DNA of 64,000 bases from Loktanella sp. DSM 29012 (GTDB lineage Bacteria; Pseudomonadota; Alphaproteobacteria; Rhodobacterales; Rhodobacteraceae), in contig NZ_FOEJ01000005.1 in assembly GCF_900110705.1 (NCBI RefSeq), forward strand, positions 62,001-126,000. Direction: 5' to 3'. The notes under the pieces are model-generated. The model was given only the letters and a program-made list of their open reading frames with translations, searched no databases and was not told where the DNA came from. The translations under genes and the position numbers were made by a program. Shown here one piece after another: positions 34,191-43,781 of the stretch. The stretch's first letter is position 1. Every line of letters starts with the position of its first letter.

Positions 34191-34934
34191 TTACAATGAA
34201 TTCATGTAGGTCAGCGCGCGTTCGGCGAACCGTTGGTCAGAGGATGGCTTGTCGTGTTCCATGATGAACAGATCGCAGCCAGCGGCCTTGAGTCCGGCGA
34301 AATGCGCAGGCCAGTCCAGCGTTCCGTGACCGGCATCGGCCCAGCCGTCCTCGTCCGCGTTGTCGCCGTCGGGCGCGCGATCCTTGACGTGGGCAGAGAT
34401 CAGTCGGTCGCCATATTGATCGATGACACTGCCCGGATCGGTGCCTGCAACGGCGGCCCAGGCGACATCGAATTCGAAACCGACAGCAGGGTCGGCCAGG
34501 ATCAGATCAATGGGGCGTTCACCCGTGGGCAGCGCCTTGAATTCGAAATCGTGGTTGTGCCAGCCGAATTCAAACCCGTCGTCCTGCAACGGTTTGCCCG
34601 CTGCGGCCAAGCGCTTGCCGAAATCGGTCCAGCCTGCCGCATCGGTGGGGCGGTCGTCGGGCATCAGGAACGGCACGACGATCTTGTTGATGCCCAGACC
34701 GCGGGCGATGCGTGTGACCTCTTCGCGGTTGTTCTCGACCAGATCGAACGCAAAGTGGCCCGACGGCATGGTCAACCCGGTGTCGGCCATCGCCTTGCGC
34801 GTCGCGTCGAGGTCCTCATACACGGGGCCATAGCCTTCGATGTGGGCGTAGCCCAGATCGGCCAGCATTTTCAGCGTATCGGCCAACGGACCAAAATTGC
34901 GGGAACTGTAGAGTTGGTAGGAAAATCCGGTCAT
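34191..34934 (-). CDS. Sugar phosphate isomerase/epimerase family TIM barrel (2)
   Basis: A 247-residue xylose-isomerase-like TIM barrel, distinct from the longer relative at 30384. It has FSYQLYSSRNFGPLADTL, YGPVYEDLDATRK, GWHNHDFEF, FEFDVAWAAVAG and SAHVKDRAPDGDN, giving the usual His/Glu/Asp metal site. I start it at the ATG 34934, which has AAAGG nine bases upstream. An ATG at 34949 overlaps the beta-mannosidase stop as ATGA and is the alternative. Probable role: epimerisation or isomerisation of a sugar or keto-sugar in this catabolic operon. Confidence 0.86.
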   Translation of the reverse strand: MTGFSYQLYSSRNFGPLADTLKMLADLGYAHIEGYGPVYEDLDATRKAMADTGLTMPSGHFAFDLVENNREEVTRIARGLGINKIVVPFLMPDDRPTDAAGWTDFGKRLAAAGKPLQDDGFEFGWHNHDFEFKALPTGERPIDLILADPAVGFEFDVAWAAVAGTDPGSVIDQYGDRLISAHVKDRAPDGDNADEDGWADAGHGTLDWPAHFAGLKAAGCDLFIMEHDKPSSDQRFAERALTYMNSL

Positions 34935-34945
34935 GTCGGGGCCTT

Positions 34946-37327
34946 TCATGGATGATAGGTCGCGCTGTGCAGGTCGCGCAGCGTGAATGTTGGGGTGATG
35001 TCAGTATCGGCCGGGGTGAACCGCAGGGTTGCGGTGTGGCCGGGGCCAAGGTGAATTGCGTTACAGTCGAACCGACCGGGGGTGTCGGCCTCTGCCGTGA
35101 CGAAAAACGCCATCGCCTGCGCCGTGATCGACAGGACCCAATTGTCACCGTCGCGTTCGGTCTGGCAGTTCAATGCGGCGGGCAGCAGATCATAGGCCTT
35201 GTAGGGTTTCGGGGCAAAGACATCGCCACCCTTGCTGCCGTCGCTGGCCGTCCAGCCGAACGACAGCATCTCTTGCGGTTTCAGATCAGCGGCTTTGACG
35301 CGCAGCAATTCTGTTGCATGGTCATCGACCTGACCGGCCCCCTGCCCCAGTGCGCGCGCTGTCCCGTCCATCGCGCAGGCATAGGCCGTGATCGACAGGT
35401 CCAATGGACTGCCGGTATCGTTGATCCCGCGCAGCACGAGGTCGTCACTGTCCGGCATCACGACAACGGTAACGGGGGCGTAGAAATCGCGGCTCAGATG
35501 GTGAAGGACCTTCCATCCGCCGCCATAATCAAGCGAGGCCCATGAACACACCGGCCACGTATCATTGAGCTGCCAGATCAGCGTGCCCATGCAATGCGGT
35601 TTCAGCCCGCGCCAGTGCGTCACGGCGGTCTTGATCGCCAGCGCCTGCTGCACCTGAGAGACATAAACGAAATTCTCGAAATCCACGGGAAAGCGGAAAT
35701 AGCGGAACATGGTTTCCGCGATGCGGGCGTTGCCGCCATCGTTTTTTTGATGCGCCTCCATCACCGGGGCGGCGATGTTGAAATCGGCCGGATCGGCGAA
35801 TTGGCGGATCACATCCATCGAGGGATAGCTTTGGAACCCGAATTCGGAGCAAAACCGGGGCGACACGTCGCGATAGTGGTCGAAATCGCGGCCTTCGTGC
35901 CAGACCGACCAGAAATGCATGTCGCCGCTGCTGTCATCGTGCCACGCATCGCCAAATGACAGCGGTCCGGTCGAGGGGCTGGACGGCCACCAGTTCGCAT
36001 GGGGATCAGTGTCGCGCAGCGCGTCCTCGATACAGCGGTTCAGCCGGTCGTAGTTCACTAGGTAACGGTCGCGGTCATTGATGCTGACGTCATACCACGT
36101 CAGCGCGCCGACCAGTTCATTGTCGCCGCACCACAGCGCCAGGCAGGCGTGATGATGCATCCGCGCGACGTTGTCATGCACCTCGGCCCGGACTTCGGTC
36201 AGATAGGCGGGATCGGACGGGTAAAGGTTGCAGGCGAACATGAAATCCTGCCAGACAAGCAGGCCCATCTCGTCGCAGGCATCGTAGAAACTGTCAGGCT
36301 CGTACCGGCCGCCGCCCCAGATGCGGATCATGTTCATGTTCGCATCGACGGCGGATTGCAGCAGGTCGCGCGTCTTGGCGTCGGTGATCCGCCCCGGCAG
36401 CGCATCGGCGGGGATCCAGTTTGCCCCCTTGCAGAAAACGTCGCGCCCGTTGACCCGGATCTTGAACCCCAGCCCGGCGGCGTCGGGCGCGGCGACCAGT
36501 TCCATCCGGCGCAAGCCGATGCGCCGGTGTGCCGTGGCCGTTCCCACCGTCACGACCAGATCATAAAGCGGCTGGCCACCCTGCCCGGCGGGCCACCAAA
36601 GCTGCGGGTCGTCGATCCGAACCGTTACCTCGGCAAAGCCGTCGTCGGCCTGTGCGGTTACGGTTTGCCCGTCCAGTTCAACCGTGACCGAGCCCGCGTG
36701 ATTGCTGGTGTGGACGCCGACCGTGACAGTCACGCCGTCGCTATGATCCTGCGCGATGGCCAGACGGTCGATGCGCGGTGCCGCGCCGGGTTCCAGACGC
36801 AGCGCGCCATAGACGCCAGAGGTCGCCAGCGCGATGTTCCAATCCCAGCCGAAATCGCAGGCCGGTTTGCGCAGAAAGTTTCCGTAGGGGATCGGGCAGT
36901 TCTTGGACCACGGCACGGGAAACGGATGCGCGTCGGACAGCGCTTTGCCCGCCGCGACTGGCGAATGGAAGGTGATCGCGATCTCGTTGGTCCCGACCCG
37001 GGCCACATGACCCAGCGCAGCGCGGTAGGTGCGAAATGCATTCGCGGCCTCCAGCACCACCGTTCCATTCACGCGTATCGTCGCAACGGTGTCGAGTTCC
37101 GATATCACCAGATCGACATCGGTATCGTCCAGCTCGAACGATCTGTGGGCCGTCCAATCCTGTTCGCAGATCCAGCGCAGATCGTTTTCGTTCTGACCTG
37201 CATAGGGATCAGGGATCGCGCCCGCAGTGTGCAGCGCCGTCACGATGTCACCCGGCAGGGTCATCGGGACGGCATGCCTGCCATCCACGGATTGCAGGGT
37301 CCAGCTGCCAGACAGGTCGCGTGGCAT
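34946..37327 (-). CDS. Glycoside hydrolase family 2, beta-mannosidase-like
   Basis: Large cytosolic glycosidase of 793 residues that should remove terminal beta-mannose from imported mannooligosaccharides. It starts LSGSWTLQSVDGRHAVPMTLPGDIVTAL in pieces, with the WICEQDWTAHR stretch typical of beta-mannosidases. The catalytic acid/base is Glu404 in LWCGDNEL and the nucleophile Glu495 in RFCSEFGFQS. MNMIRIWGGGRYEPDSFYD is also present. It is joined to the ABC ATPase upstream by a TAATG overlap. Beta-mannosidase is preferred over beta-galactosidase by these motifs. Confidence 0.91.
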   Translation of the reverse strand: MPRDLSGSWTLQSVDGRHAVPMTLPGDIVTALHTAGAIPDPYAGQNENDLRWICEQDWTAHRSFELDDTDVDLVISELDTVATIRVNGTVVLEAANAFRTYRAALGHVARVGTNEIAITFHSPVAAGKALSDAHPFPVPWSKNCPIPYGNFLRKPACDFGWDWNIALATSGVYGALRLEPGAAPRIDRLAIAQDHSDGVTVTVGVHTSNHAGSVTVELDGQTVTAQADDGFAEVTVRIDDPQLWWPAGQGGQPLYDLVVTVGTATAHRRIGLRRMELVAAPDAAGLGFKIRVNGRDVFCKGANWIPADALPGRITDAKTRDLLQSAVDANMNMIRIWGGGRYEPDSFYDACDEMGLLVWQDFMFACNLYPSDPAYLTEVRAEVHDNVARMHHHACLALWCGDNELVGALTWYDVSINDRDRYLVNYDRLNRCIEDALRDTDPHANWWPSSPSTGPLSFGDAWHDDSSGDMHFWSVWHEGRDFDHYRDVSPRFCSEFGFQSYPSMDVIRQFADPADFNIAAPVMEAHQKNDGGNARIAETMFRYFRFPVDFENFVYVSQVQQALAIKTAVTHWRGLKPHCMGTLIWQLNDTWPVCSWASLDYGGGWKVLHHLSRDFYAPVTVVVMPDSDDLVLRGINDTGSPLDLSITAYACAMDGTARALGQGAGQVDDHATELLRVKAADLKPQEMLSFGWTASDGSKGGDVFAPKPYKAYDLLPAALNCQTERDGDNWVLSITAQAMAFFVTAEADTPGRFDCNAIHLGPGHTATLRFTPADTDITPTFTLRDLHSATYHP

Positions 37328-38415
37328 TACAGACGCGCCTCTGTTTCCTTGTCAAAGAGTGATGCAGCACCGGGATCGATCCCGATCATCAACCTGTCAC
37401 CGGGTTTGACCTGTGCCTGGCCGTCCATGCGCACCCGCATCGTCTGCCCGCCAAAGGCGCAGTGCACCAGCGTGTCGGACCCCATCGGTTCCACTAGATC
37501 GGCCGTGACCTCTGCCGTATAGGGCGCGGAACGCAGGTTATCGCCCGTCATGACGTGTTCCGGACGGATGCCGATGATTGCAGGCCGCCCGGTCGCGGGC
37601 CGCTGGGAAAATTCATAGGTGCCAAGCGGTAAATCGTGATCGGGAATGCGGATCACGTCACCCTCGACCGTGCCGTCAAAGAATGTCATCGACGGCGATC
37701 CGATGAAATCGGCCACATACAGGTTCTGCGGTTTGCCATAGATTTCGGCGGGCGTTCCCAGCTGCATGATCTTGCCGCCTTTCATGATCGCGATGCGATC
37801 AGCCAGCGTCATCGCCTCGACCTGATCGTGCGTGACGTAGATCATCGTGTTTTTCAGGTTGTTGTGCAGACGTTTCAGTTCGACGCGCAGATCGGCGCGC
37901 AGTTTCGCATCCAGATTGGACAGCGGTTCGTCGAACAGGAAAACCTCGACATCGCGCACCAGCGCCCGCCCGATGGCAACCCGCTGGCGCTGACCGCCGG
38001 ACAGCGCCCCCGGCTTGCGTTTCAACAGTGGTTCGATTTGCAGAATTTCGGCCGCACGGGCGACGCGTTTGGCGATCTCGGCCTTGGGCACCTTGGCATT
38101 GCGCAGGCCGAACGTCAGGTTCCCCTCGACCGTCATCTGCGGATAAAGGGCGTAGCTTTGAAACACCATGCCGATCCCGCGTTCGCTGGGTTCGGCCCAG
38201 GTCACGTTGCGGCCCTTGATCCAGACCTGTCCGTCGGTCGGCTCCAGCAGCCCCGCAATGACATTCAGCAGCGTGGATTTCCCACAGCCGGACGATCCCA
38301 GCAGCACCAGAAATTCACCATCACCGATATCGAGGTTCAGGTTTTGCAGGACCTTGACCGCGCCAAACGACAGGTCGAGGTTCTTGATCGAGACAGACGG
38401 ATTGAGAAGGGTCAC
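37327..38415 (-). CDS. Sugar ABC transporter ATP-binding protein (UgpC/MsmK type)
   Basis: Energising ATPase of the oligosaccharide importer, 362 residues. It has Walker A GSSGCGKST, LSGGQRQRVAIGRA, Walker B FLFDEPLSNLDAKLR and MIYVTHDQVEAMTLADR, followed by the OB-fold regulatory domain (EHVMTG, GDRLMIGIDPGAASLFD). I prefer the GTG at 38415, four bases past the permease stop with AAAGGA upstream, to a GTG at 38436. It acts with the two permeases and binding protein encoded just upstream. Confidence 0.92.
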   Translation of the reverse strand: MTLLNPSVSIKNLDLSFGAVKVLQNLNLDIGDGEFLVLLGSSGCGKSTLLNVIAGLLEPTDGQVWIKGRNVTWAEPSERGIGMVFQSYALYPQMTVEGNLTFGLRNAKVPKAEIAKRVARAAEILQIEPLLKRKPGALSGGQRQRVAIGRALVRDVEVFLFDEPLSNLDAKLRADLRVELKRLHNNLKNTMIYVTHDQVEAMTLADRIAIMKGGKIMQLGTPAEIYGKPQNLYVADFIGSPSMTFFDGTVEGDVIRIPDHDLPLGTYEFSQRPATGRPAIIGIRPEHVMTGDNLRSAPYTAEVTADLVEPMGSDTLVHCAFGGQTMRVRMDGQAQVKPGDRLMIGIDPGAASLFDKETEARL

Positions 38416-38419
38416 CAGA

Positions 38420-39364
38420 TTATCCTTTGACAGCACCCGCAGCGATGCCGCGCACGAAAAGTTTGCCGGACGCGAAATAGATCACGAGCGGGACGAGACC
38501 GGTCAGCAAGGTCGCTGCCATGTTGACGTTGTATTCCTTGACCCCTTGAACGGAGTTGACGATGTTGTTCAGCTGCACCGTCATCGGGTAGCGCTCTGGG
38601 GACGAGGTGAACGTCACCCCGAACAGGAAATCGTTCCAGATACCCGTCACCTGAATGATCAGTGCGACCACAAAGATCGGCAGCGACATCGGCAACATGA
38701 TCCGAAAGAAGATCGCCCAGAACCCGGCCCCGTCGACGCGGGCTGCCTTGAACAATTCCTCTGGGATGGACGCGAAATAATTGCGGAACAGCAAGGTGTT
38801 GATCGGCATGCCGAACGCCACGTGCACCAGAACCAGACCCGTCAGCGACCCATAAAGACCCGCCTCGCGCAGCATGATGACGATGGGGTACAGCATCACC
38901 TGATACGGGATGAACGCGCCGATCATCAGCAGCGTGAAAAACACCTCGGACCCGCGGAATTTCCACATCGACAGCGCGTAGCCGTTCACTGACGCGATGG
39001 CGACCGACAGGATCACGGACGGGATCAGAATCTGAAACGAATTCCAGAACCCGCGCGACAGGCCGTCACAGTTGATGCCGGTGCAGGCTTCTTGCCAGGC
39101 CTTGACCCAAGGCTGAAACGTCACTTCGAGCGGTGGGGCAAAGATATTGCCGACACGGATTTCGGGCATCCCCTTCAGAGATGTGACGATCATCACATAA
39201 AGCGGCAGCGCATAATAAAGGGCGACCACGAACAGCGTGCCGTAGATGATGATGTTGCTGCGGCTGAACCGCCGGACAGGTTTGGGGCCGCGCGGGCCAT
39301 CCAGCAGTGCGGCGACTGGTTGCTCCGCCGCCTTGGTCGTTGCAAGGATACCGACATCAGCCAT
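38420..39364 (-). CDS. Carbohydrate ABC transporter permease (MalG type)
   Basis: Inner-membrane permease of 314 residues with six hydrophobic segments after a cytosolic N-terminus. The coupling loop EELFKAARVDGAGFWAIFFRIMLPMSLPIF carries the EAA motif (here written as read across the helix pair, in parts). The gene overlaps the preceding permease by eight bases. Together they form the channel for an oligosaccharide, likely mannose- or xylose-containing judging by the glycosidases in the operon. Confidence 0.91.
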   Translation of the reverse strand: MADVGILATTKAAEQPVAALLDGPRGPKPVRRFSRSNIIIYGTLFVVALYYALPLYVMIVTSLKGMPEIRVGNIFAPPLEVTFQPWVKAWQEACTGINCDGLSRGFWNSFQILIPSVILSVAIASVNGYALSMWKFRGSEVFFTLLMIGAFIPYQVMLYPIVIMLREAGLYGSLTGLVLVHVAFGMPINTLLFRNYFASIPEELFKAARVDGAGFWAIFFRIMLPMSLPIFVVALIIQVTGIWNDFLFGVTFTSSPERYPMTVQLNNIVNSVQGVKEYNVNMAATLLTGLVPLVIYFASGKLFVRGIAAGAVKG

Positions 39365-40286
39365 GCTTTTTGCCCCCGAATTCCAGATAGGCCCACGGGA
39401 TCAGAATGATCACGACCATCACCAACATCATGGTCGAAGCGGCAAAGCCCTGACCCAAATTCTGACCGCCGAACATGGCGGTCATCACATATTTCGCCGG
39501 AACCTCTGAACTGATGCCCGGACCGCCAGATGTCTGCGCGACCACCAGATCATAGAGTTTCACGATCCCCGCACCGATCAGAACCAAAGAGGTGACGAAC
39601 ACCGGCCGCATCATCGGGATGATCACGCGGATGTAGGTTTTCACGGTGCCGATGCCGTCGACGCGGGCGGCCTTCCAGATGTCCTCGTCAATGCCGCGCA
39701 ACCCGGCCAGCATGATGCACATGATCAGTCCGGTCCCCTGCCACAGACCTGCGATCAGCAGACCGAACATCACGATGTCGGGGTTGTTCAGGGGGTCGAA
39801 ACTGAAACCCGTCCATCCCATCTCCCGCACGACGTTCTGCAGGCCCAGTTCAGGGTTCAGGATCCATTGCCACACCAGCCCCGTGACGATGAATGACAGC
39901 GCAAAAGGATAGAGGAAAATGGACCGGAACACCGCCTCGCCCCGGATCTTGCGATCCAGCAGCGCCGCGAGCGTAAAGCCGATGACAAGCGTCCCGATCA
40001 GGCTGAAAAACCCGTAAATCGCAAGGTTTTCGATCGACACGATCCATTTGCGGCTGGACCACAGGCGTTCGTATTGATCGAGGCCAGCCCACGACAGGCG
40101 CGGCAGCAGTCCGGATTTCGTGAACGAATAGACAACCGTCCATATCGTTCCGCCCAAAAAGACGACGACGGCGGTGAAAATCAGCGGCAGCATCGCAATC
40201 TTTGACGGCAGATTGCGGAAAAGGCGCGACGGACGGCGCGCTGCAGCGCGATCCCCGGCATCGGGGCGGGTGTCGGAAATGGTCAT
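39357..40286 (-). CDS. Sugar ABC transporter permease (MalF type)
   Basis: Inner-membrane permease of 309 residues with six hydrophobic segments and an EAA-type loop DIWKAARVDGIGTVKTYIRV. The N-terminal region is short, as in MalF-like permeases of oligosaccharide importers. It partners the MalG-type permease with which it overlaps. The solute-binding protein gene ends 91 bases upstream. Confidence 0.91.
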   Translation of the reverse strand: MTISDTRPDAGDRAAARRPSRLFRNLPSKIAMLPLIFTAVVVFLGGTIWTVVYSFTKSGLLPRLSWAGLDQYERLWSSRKWIVSIENLAIYGFFSLIGTLVIGFTLAALLDRKIRGEAVFRSIFLYPFALSFIVTGLVWQWILNPELGLQNVVREMGWTGFSFDPLNNPDIVMFGLLIAGLWQGTGLIMCIMLAGLRGIDEDIWKAARVDGIGTVKTYIRVIIPMMRPVFVTSLVLIGAGIVKLYDLVVAQTSGGPGISSEVPAKYVMTAMFGGQNLGQGFAASTMMLVMVVIILIPWAYLEFGGKKHG

Positions 40287-40377
40287 GATGTGCCCTCAGG
40301 GGTCGTTGGCATCGCGAATTGGCCACATGGCCGCAAATGCGAACGGACGGCGCAAGGGCCGTCCGTTCAAAGACGCT

Positions 40378-41607
40378 TTATTCAGCGGATGCGATGATGT
40401 CGGAGTATTGCTCCTGAACCTCTGCCGCGGTCATGGCAGGGGTATTCCAGAATTCCGTCATCAGGTCGTTCAGCTGGCTGATCGTGTCGGGCGCAAGAAA
40501 GGATTCCCCGTTAGGCACGATGTTGCCATTGGCCAGCAGGTCCAGACCCTTTTGCGTGCACTCGTTCACGGATGTCAGATCGACGTCACCACGGACCGGC
40601 AGCGATCCCTTGGCCGAGTTGAACGACACCTGAACTTCGGGGCTCAACAGCATGGCGGCAAGTTCCTTTTGGCCAGCCTCGATTTCGGGGTCATCCTGCT
40701 TGGGGAAATAGAACGCGTCGCCGCCCGTATCCAGGATCGCCACCTCGCCCAGACCCGGCAGGCAGGAATAATCCTCGCCTGCGACTTCGCCTGCCATGGC
40801 GAATTCACCCTGCGCCCAGTCGCCCATGATCTGCGCACCAGCCGTGTCGTTGATCACTGCTGCCGTGGCCTGGTTCCAGTCCTGCACGTTCAGACCGTCG
40901 GAAAATTCGCGGGCCGCGCCAAATGCCTCGAACACGCGGGTATATTCCGGTCCCATGACAGTTTCCGCATTCTTGTCGCGGTTGACCGACAGCCAGGCCT
41001 CTTCACCAGCCAGTGCCAGCGCCATGACGCCAAAGGCGCCGTTCTGCTGCCAGGACTGTCCGCCCATCGCCAGCGGCGTCAGACCCGCCTCTTGCAGCGC
41101 GGGCGCGCTCTCGGCGAATTCGGTCCAGGTGGTTGGCACGGCTAGACCGGCGTTTTCATAAGCGGCATTCGAAAGCCACATCCACTGCCAGGAATGAATG
41201 TTCACCGGCGCGCAATAAATGCGACCATCGACGGTGCAGGCGTCCAGCAGCGACGACGGGTTCACGATGTCGGCCCAACCTTCGGCCTCGGCCACATCGG
41301 TGAGGTCCAGCAAGAGGCCAGCCTCGATCAGTTCTTCTGCCTGACGCCCGTGATTGAACTGGAACGCAGCGGGTGGATCGCCACCGATGATCCGGCTGAC
41401 CATGACGGGACGCGCGGTGTCGCCACCACCGGCGATTGCACCGTCAACCCATGTGTTGCCAGTGGCCGTCCAGGCCTCTGCAAACTTGGCGACAGCATTG
41501 GCTTCACCACCGGATGTCCACCAGTGCATCACCTCGAGGTCGACTGCGCCAGCGGTGGTCGCCGCGCAAATCGCAGTGGCCGAAAGTAGTTTTATCCTTA
41601 GCTTCAC
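40378..41607 (-). CDS. Extracellular solute-binding protein for sugars
   Basis: Periplasmic binding protein of 409 residues (family 1 type) with a signal peptide ending near ATTAGA and a mature start DLEVMHWWTSGGEANAVAKF. Aromatic residues such as WWTSGGE, HSWQWMW and GDWAQGEF suit carbohydrate stacking. Start is GTG at 41607 with GGGAGGAGAAG just upstream. It is the first gene of the operon running to 30384, and a perfect LacI-type palindrome lies 50 bases before it. Confidence 0.92.
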   Translation of the reverse strand: MKLRIKLLSATAICAATTAGAVDLEVMHWWTSGGEANAVAKFAEAWTATGNTWVDGAIAGGGDTARPVMVSRIIGGDPPAAFQFNHGRQAEELIEAGLLLDLTDVAEAEGWADIVNPSSLLDACTVDGRIYCAPVNIHSWQWMWLSNAAYENAGLAVPTTWTEFAESAPALQEAGLTPLAMGGQSWQQNGAFGVMALALAGEEAWLSVNRDKNAETVMGPEYTRVFEAFGAAREFSDGLNVQDWNQATAAVINDTAGAQIMGDWAQGEFAMAGEVAGEDYSCLPGLGEVAILDTGGDAFYFPKQDDPEIEAGQKELAAMLLSPEVQVSFNSAKGSLPVRGDVDLTSVNECTQKGLDLLANGNIVPNGESFLAPDTISQLNDLMTEFWNTPAMTAAEVQEQYSDIIASAE

Positions 41608-41656
41608 GATCTTCTCCTCCCAGAATCTAAATCGTTATAGAAAGGCTAACCTGAAG

Positions 41657-41672
41657 TTGTTTGCGCAAACAA
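41657..41672. promoter_or_regulatory. LacI-family operator (perfect 16-bp palindrome)
   Basis: TTGTTTGCGCAAACAA reads identically on both strands and has the central CG of LacI-family operators. It lies in the 171-base gap between the divergent binding-protein gene and the LacI-type regulator gene. It is positioned to repress the transport/glycosidase operon and perhaps the regulator itself. Confidence 0.75.
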
Positions 41673-41703
41673 GACTATTTTTTTTGGTCAACAAAATTTA
41701 CGA

Positions 41704-41716
41704 TTTGTCGCACAAA
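41704..41716. promoter_or_regulatory. Possible second, weaker LacI-type operator
   Basis: TTTGTCGCACAAA forms an inverted repeat with 5-base arms around CGC and shares the TTTG/CAAA arms of the perfect operator. Its centre is about 45 bases from that of the first site, roughly four helical turns. It may support looping or regulate the regulator gene. Confidence 0.45.
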
Positions 41717-41778
41717 CACCTTGCGCCAGATTGCGTTTTTATTGATCGGCACACAGGGGATCGAAGGGGGGGACGGAT

Positions 41779-42807
41779 ATGGACGACGCCACGCGACCAA
41801 GGCAGCGCGCACCGACGCTCAAGACCATTGCCGGGCTGACCGACCTCGCGGTGCCGACCGTTTCCCGCGCCCTGTCCGGCGCATTGGACATCAGCGAAGA
41901 TACCCGCGCGCGCGTCCGCGCGGTTGCCGACGAAATCGGTTATGTGCCCAATCGTGCGGGCGTGCGCTTGCGCACCGGACGGACGAATGTGATCTCGCTC
42001 GTGATGTCGACAGAACACGACATCATGAACCATACAGCCAAGCTCATCTCTTCGGTATCCGCCGGTCTGCGCAACACACCGTTCCACTTGATCATCACAC
42101 CCTATTTCCCCGACGAGGACCCGATGAAGCCGATCCGCTACATCGTGGAAAGCCGGTCAGCCGATGCCGTCATCTTCAATCAGATCCAGCCGCAGGATCC
42201 GCGCGTGCGTTACCTGCTCGATCGCAAGTTTCCGTTTGCCACACATGGACGCTCGAACTGGGCCAAGGACCATGCCTGGTTCGATTTCGACAATTTCGCC
42301 TATGGTCGCATCGCCGTCGAAACCCTGGCCGCGCGCGGCAGGCGTCATTTGCTGTTGGTGCCGCCCCCTGACAAGCAATCCTATGGTCAGGAAATGATCG
42401 CGGGCTGCAGCGACACCGCGCGCAGGCTGGGGATTGATTTGCAGATCGTGGTCGGGTTCGACAGCGACTCCGCGATCGAAGATGTCCAGCGCGGCGTTTC
42501 AGATTTGCTTGATCGGCAACCCGCACCCGATGGCATCATCACCGGATCCACCAATTCCGCCTTGGGTGCTGGTGCCGCACTGCGCACCGGCGGTATCGCC
42601 ATTGGCCGTGACATCGACGTTTTCACCAAGGAAGCGATGGTGTTCTTGCGCCGGGTCTGGCCGGAAATCCTTACCGTGTCGGAAAATGTCGTGGCCGCCG
42701 GTGACTTTCTGGCCCGTGCGGCCATCGCTCAGGTCACCCACCCAAAGGAGGACCTGATGCAGAAACTCGACGCGCCGACCTGGCAGCTTGACGACGAGGC
42801 AAGCTAG
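41779..42807 (+). CDS. LacI family transcriptional regulator
   Basis: Sugar-responsive repressor of 342 residues. The N-terminal helix-turn-helix reads LKTIAGLTDLAVPTVSRALSG with the hinge region RVRAVADEIGYVPNRAG; the rest is a periplasmic-binding-protein-like effector domain. It lacks the usual start TIKDVA but keeps the A-V-P-T-V-S-R-A-L recognition helix. Divergent transcription from the oligosaccharide operon and the intervening palindromes make it the local repressor. The inducer is probably a mannose- or xylose-containing sugar. Confidence 0.93.
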   Translation: MDDATRPRQRAPTLKTIAGLTDLAVPTVSRALSGALDISEDTRARVRAVADEIGYVPNRAGVRLRTGRTNVISLVMSTEHDIMNHTAKLISSVSAGLRNTPFHLIITPYFPDEDPMKPIRYIVESRSADAVIFNQIQPQDPRVRYLLDRKFPFATHGRSNWAKDHAWFDFDNFAYGRIAVETLAARGRRHLLLVPPPDKQSYGQEMIAGCSDTARRLGIDLQIVVGFDSDSAIEDVQRGVSDLLDRQPAPDGIITGSTNSALGAGAALRTGGIAIGRDIDVFTKEAMVFLRRVWPEILTVSENVVAAGDFLARAAIAQVTHPKEDLMQKLDAPTWQLDDEAS

Positions 42808-43115
42808 TCTCCGTCCTGCGCCTGCCTCCGCCAATCGTGCAAATCATGTCACACAAATGCGAATCCGCAGGTTCGGCCACAACTGCATCTGTCGGGCGCT
42901 TTTGAACCGATTACCCAGTGCAGCAGTTTTGCGGTCTGCGCGAGGCATTCGGGCAGCATCACGCCGGGCTGCTCCACCAAATGCGGGACTGAACACCTAA
43001 CTGTTCCGGCGGATTGCACAAAGAAACCTTTGCCTGATCCGGTCTGATGATGGTAACGCCTTTTGCGTCCTGTGCTTTAAGGATGTCCCTGCAGTTCAAG
43101 TTCTGGACGACCGAT
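42808..43115. other. Intergenic, nothing identified
   Basis: About 308 bases between the LacI regulator and the L,D-transpeptidase gene. I see no family-like reading frame, RNA gene or strong hairpin. The transpeptidase frame is open from 43047 but the product up to 43116 does not look like a signal peptide. Confidence 0.4.
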
Positions 43116-43781
43116 ATGCTGACCCGACGACATTTCATCCAAACGACGGCCGCGCTGTTCTCCGTCCCGATTGCCGGTCCCGCTTTTGGGGCGCCGACGT
43201 CGAATAGGTCGCGCTGGGCTGAATGGGACGCTCGCGTCACACCCCCCAACTACGACCCGGCGACGACAAATCCTTGGGGATTCCACGACCGGTTCCTGCC
43301 ACAGCTGGTTCAGGCCAATGACGGTCTGGTGCCGGGTGATATCCATGTCGATGCGGTGGCCAGATACCTTTATCACATCCGCGCAGACGGCATGGCCATG
43401 CGCTACGGCGTGGCGATTGCGAAAGGCAACCTATACGAACCCGGCCGCTACAACATCCGCCGAAAGGCAAAGTGGCCGGTCTGGACACCGACATCCGCGA
43501 TGATCGAACGCGATCCTGGTTCCTACGCCCAATACAAAGACGGTATGGATGGCGGCCCGACGAATCCTTTGGGTTCACGCGCGCTGTATCTCTACGTAGG
43601 CGACCGCGACACCTATCTGAGGATACACGGCACCCCATCGCCTCGGTCAATCGGAAGTCGGGCCAGTTCGGGATGCGTCCGCATGGTGATGGCACATATC
43701 ATCGGGCTCTACGATCAGGTGGCAACCGGATCGAACGCCATTCTCTATCCCGCCGAGGACGGCGTCACGGCGCGCAGTTAA
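43116..43781 (+). CDS. L,D-transpeptidase (YkuD domain), Tat-like signal
   Basis: Periplasmic peptidoglycan-modifying enzyme of 221 residues. It starts MLTRRHFIQTTAALFSVP, a twin-arginine-like signal ending near AFGA. The YkuD catalytic motif is present: His171 in RIHGTPSP and Cys187 in SRASSGCVRM. The upstream part (MRYGVAIAKGNLY) matches ErfK/YbiS-type proteins. It probably forms 3-3 cross-links or attaches proteins to peptidoglycan. Its stop overlaps the stop of the convergent lipoprotein gene. Confidence 0.9.
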   Translation: MLTRRHFIQTTAALFSVPIAGPAFGAPTSNRSRWAEWDARVTPPNYDPATTNPWGFHDRFLPQLVQANDGLVPGDIHVDAVARYLYHIRADGMAMRYGVAIAKGNLYEPGRYNIRRKAKWPVWTPTSAMIERDPGSYAQYKDGMDGGPTNPLGSRALYLYVGDRDTYLRIHGTPSPRSIGSRASSGCVRMVMAHIIGLYDQVATGSNAILYPAEDGVTARS

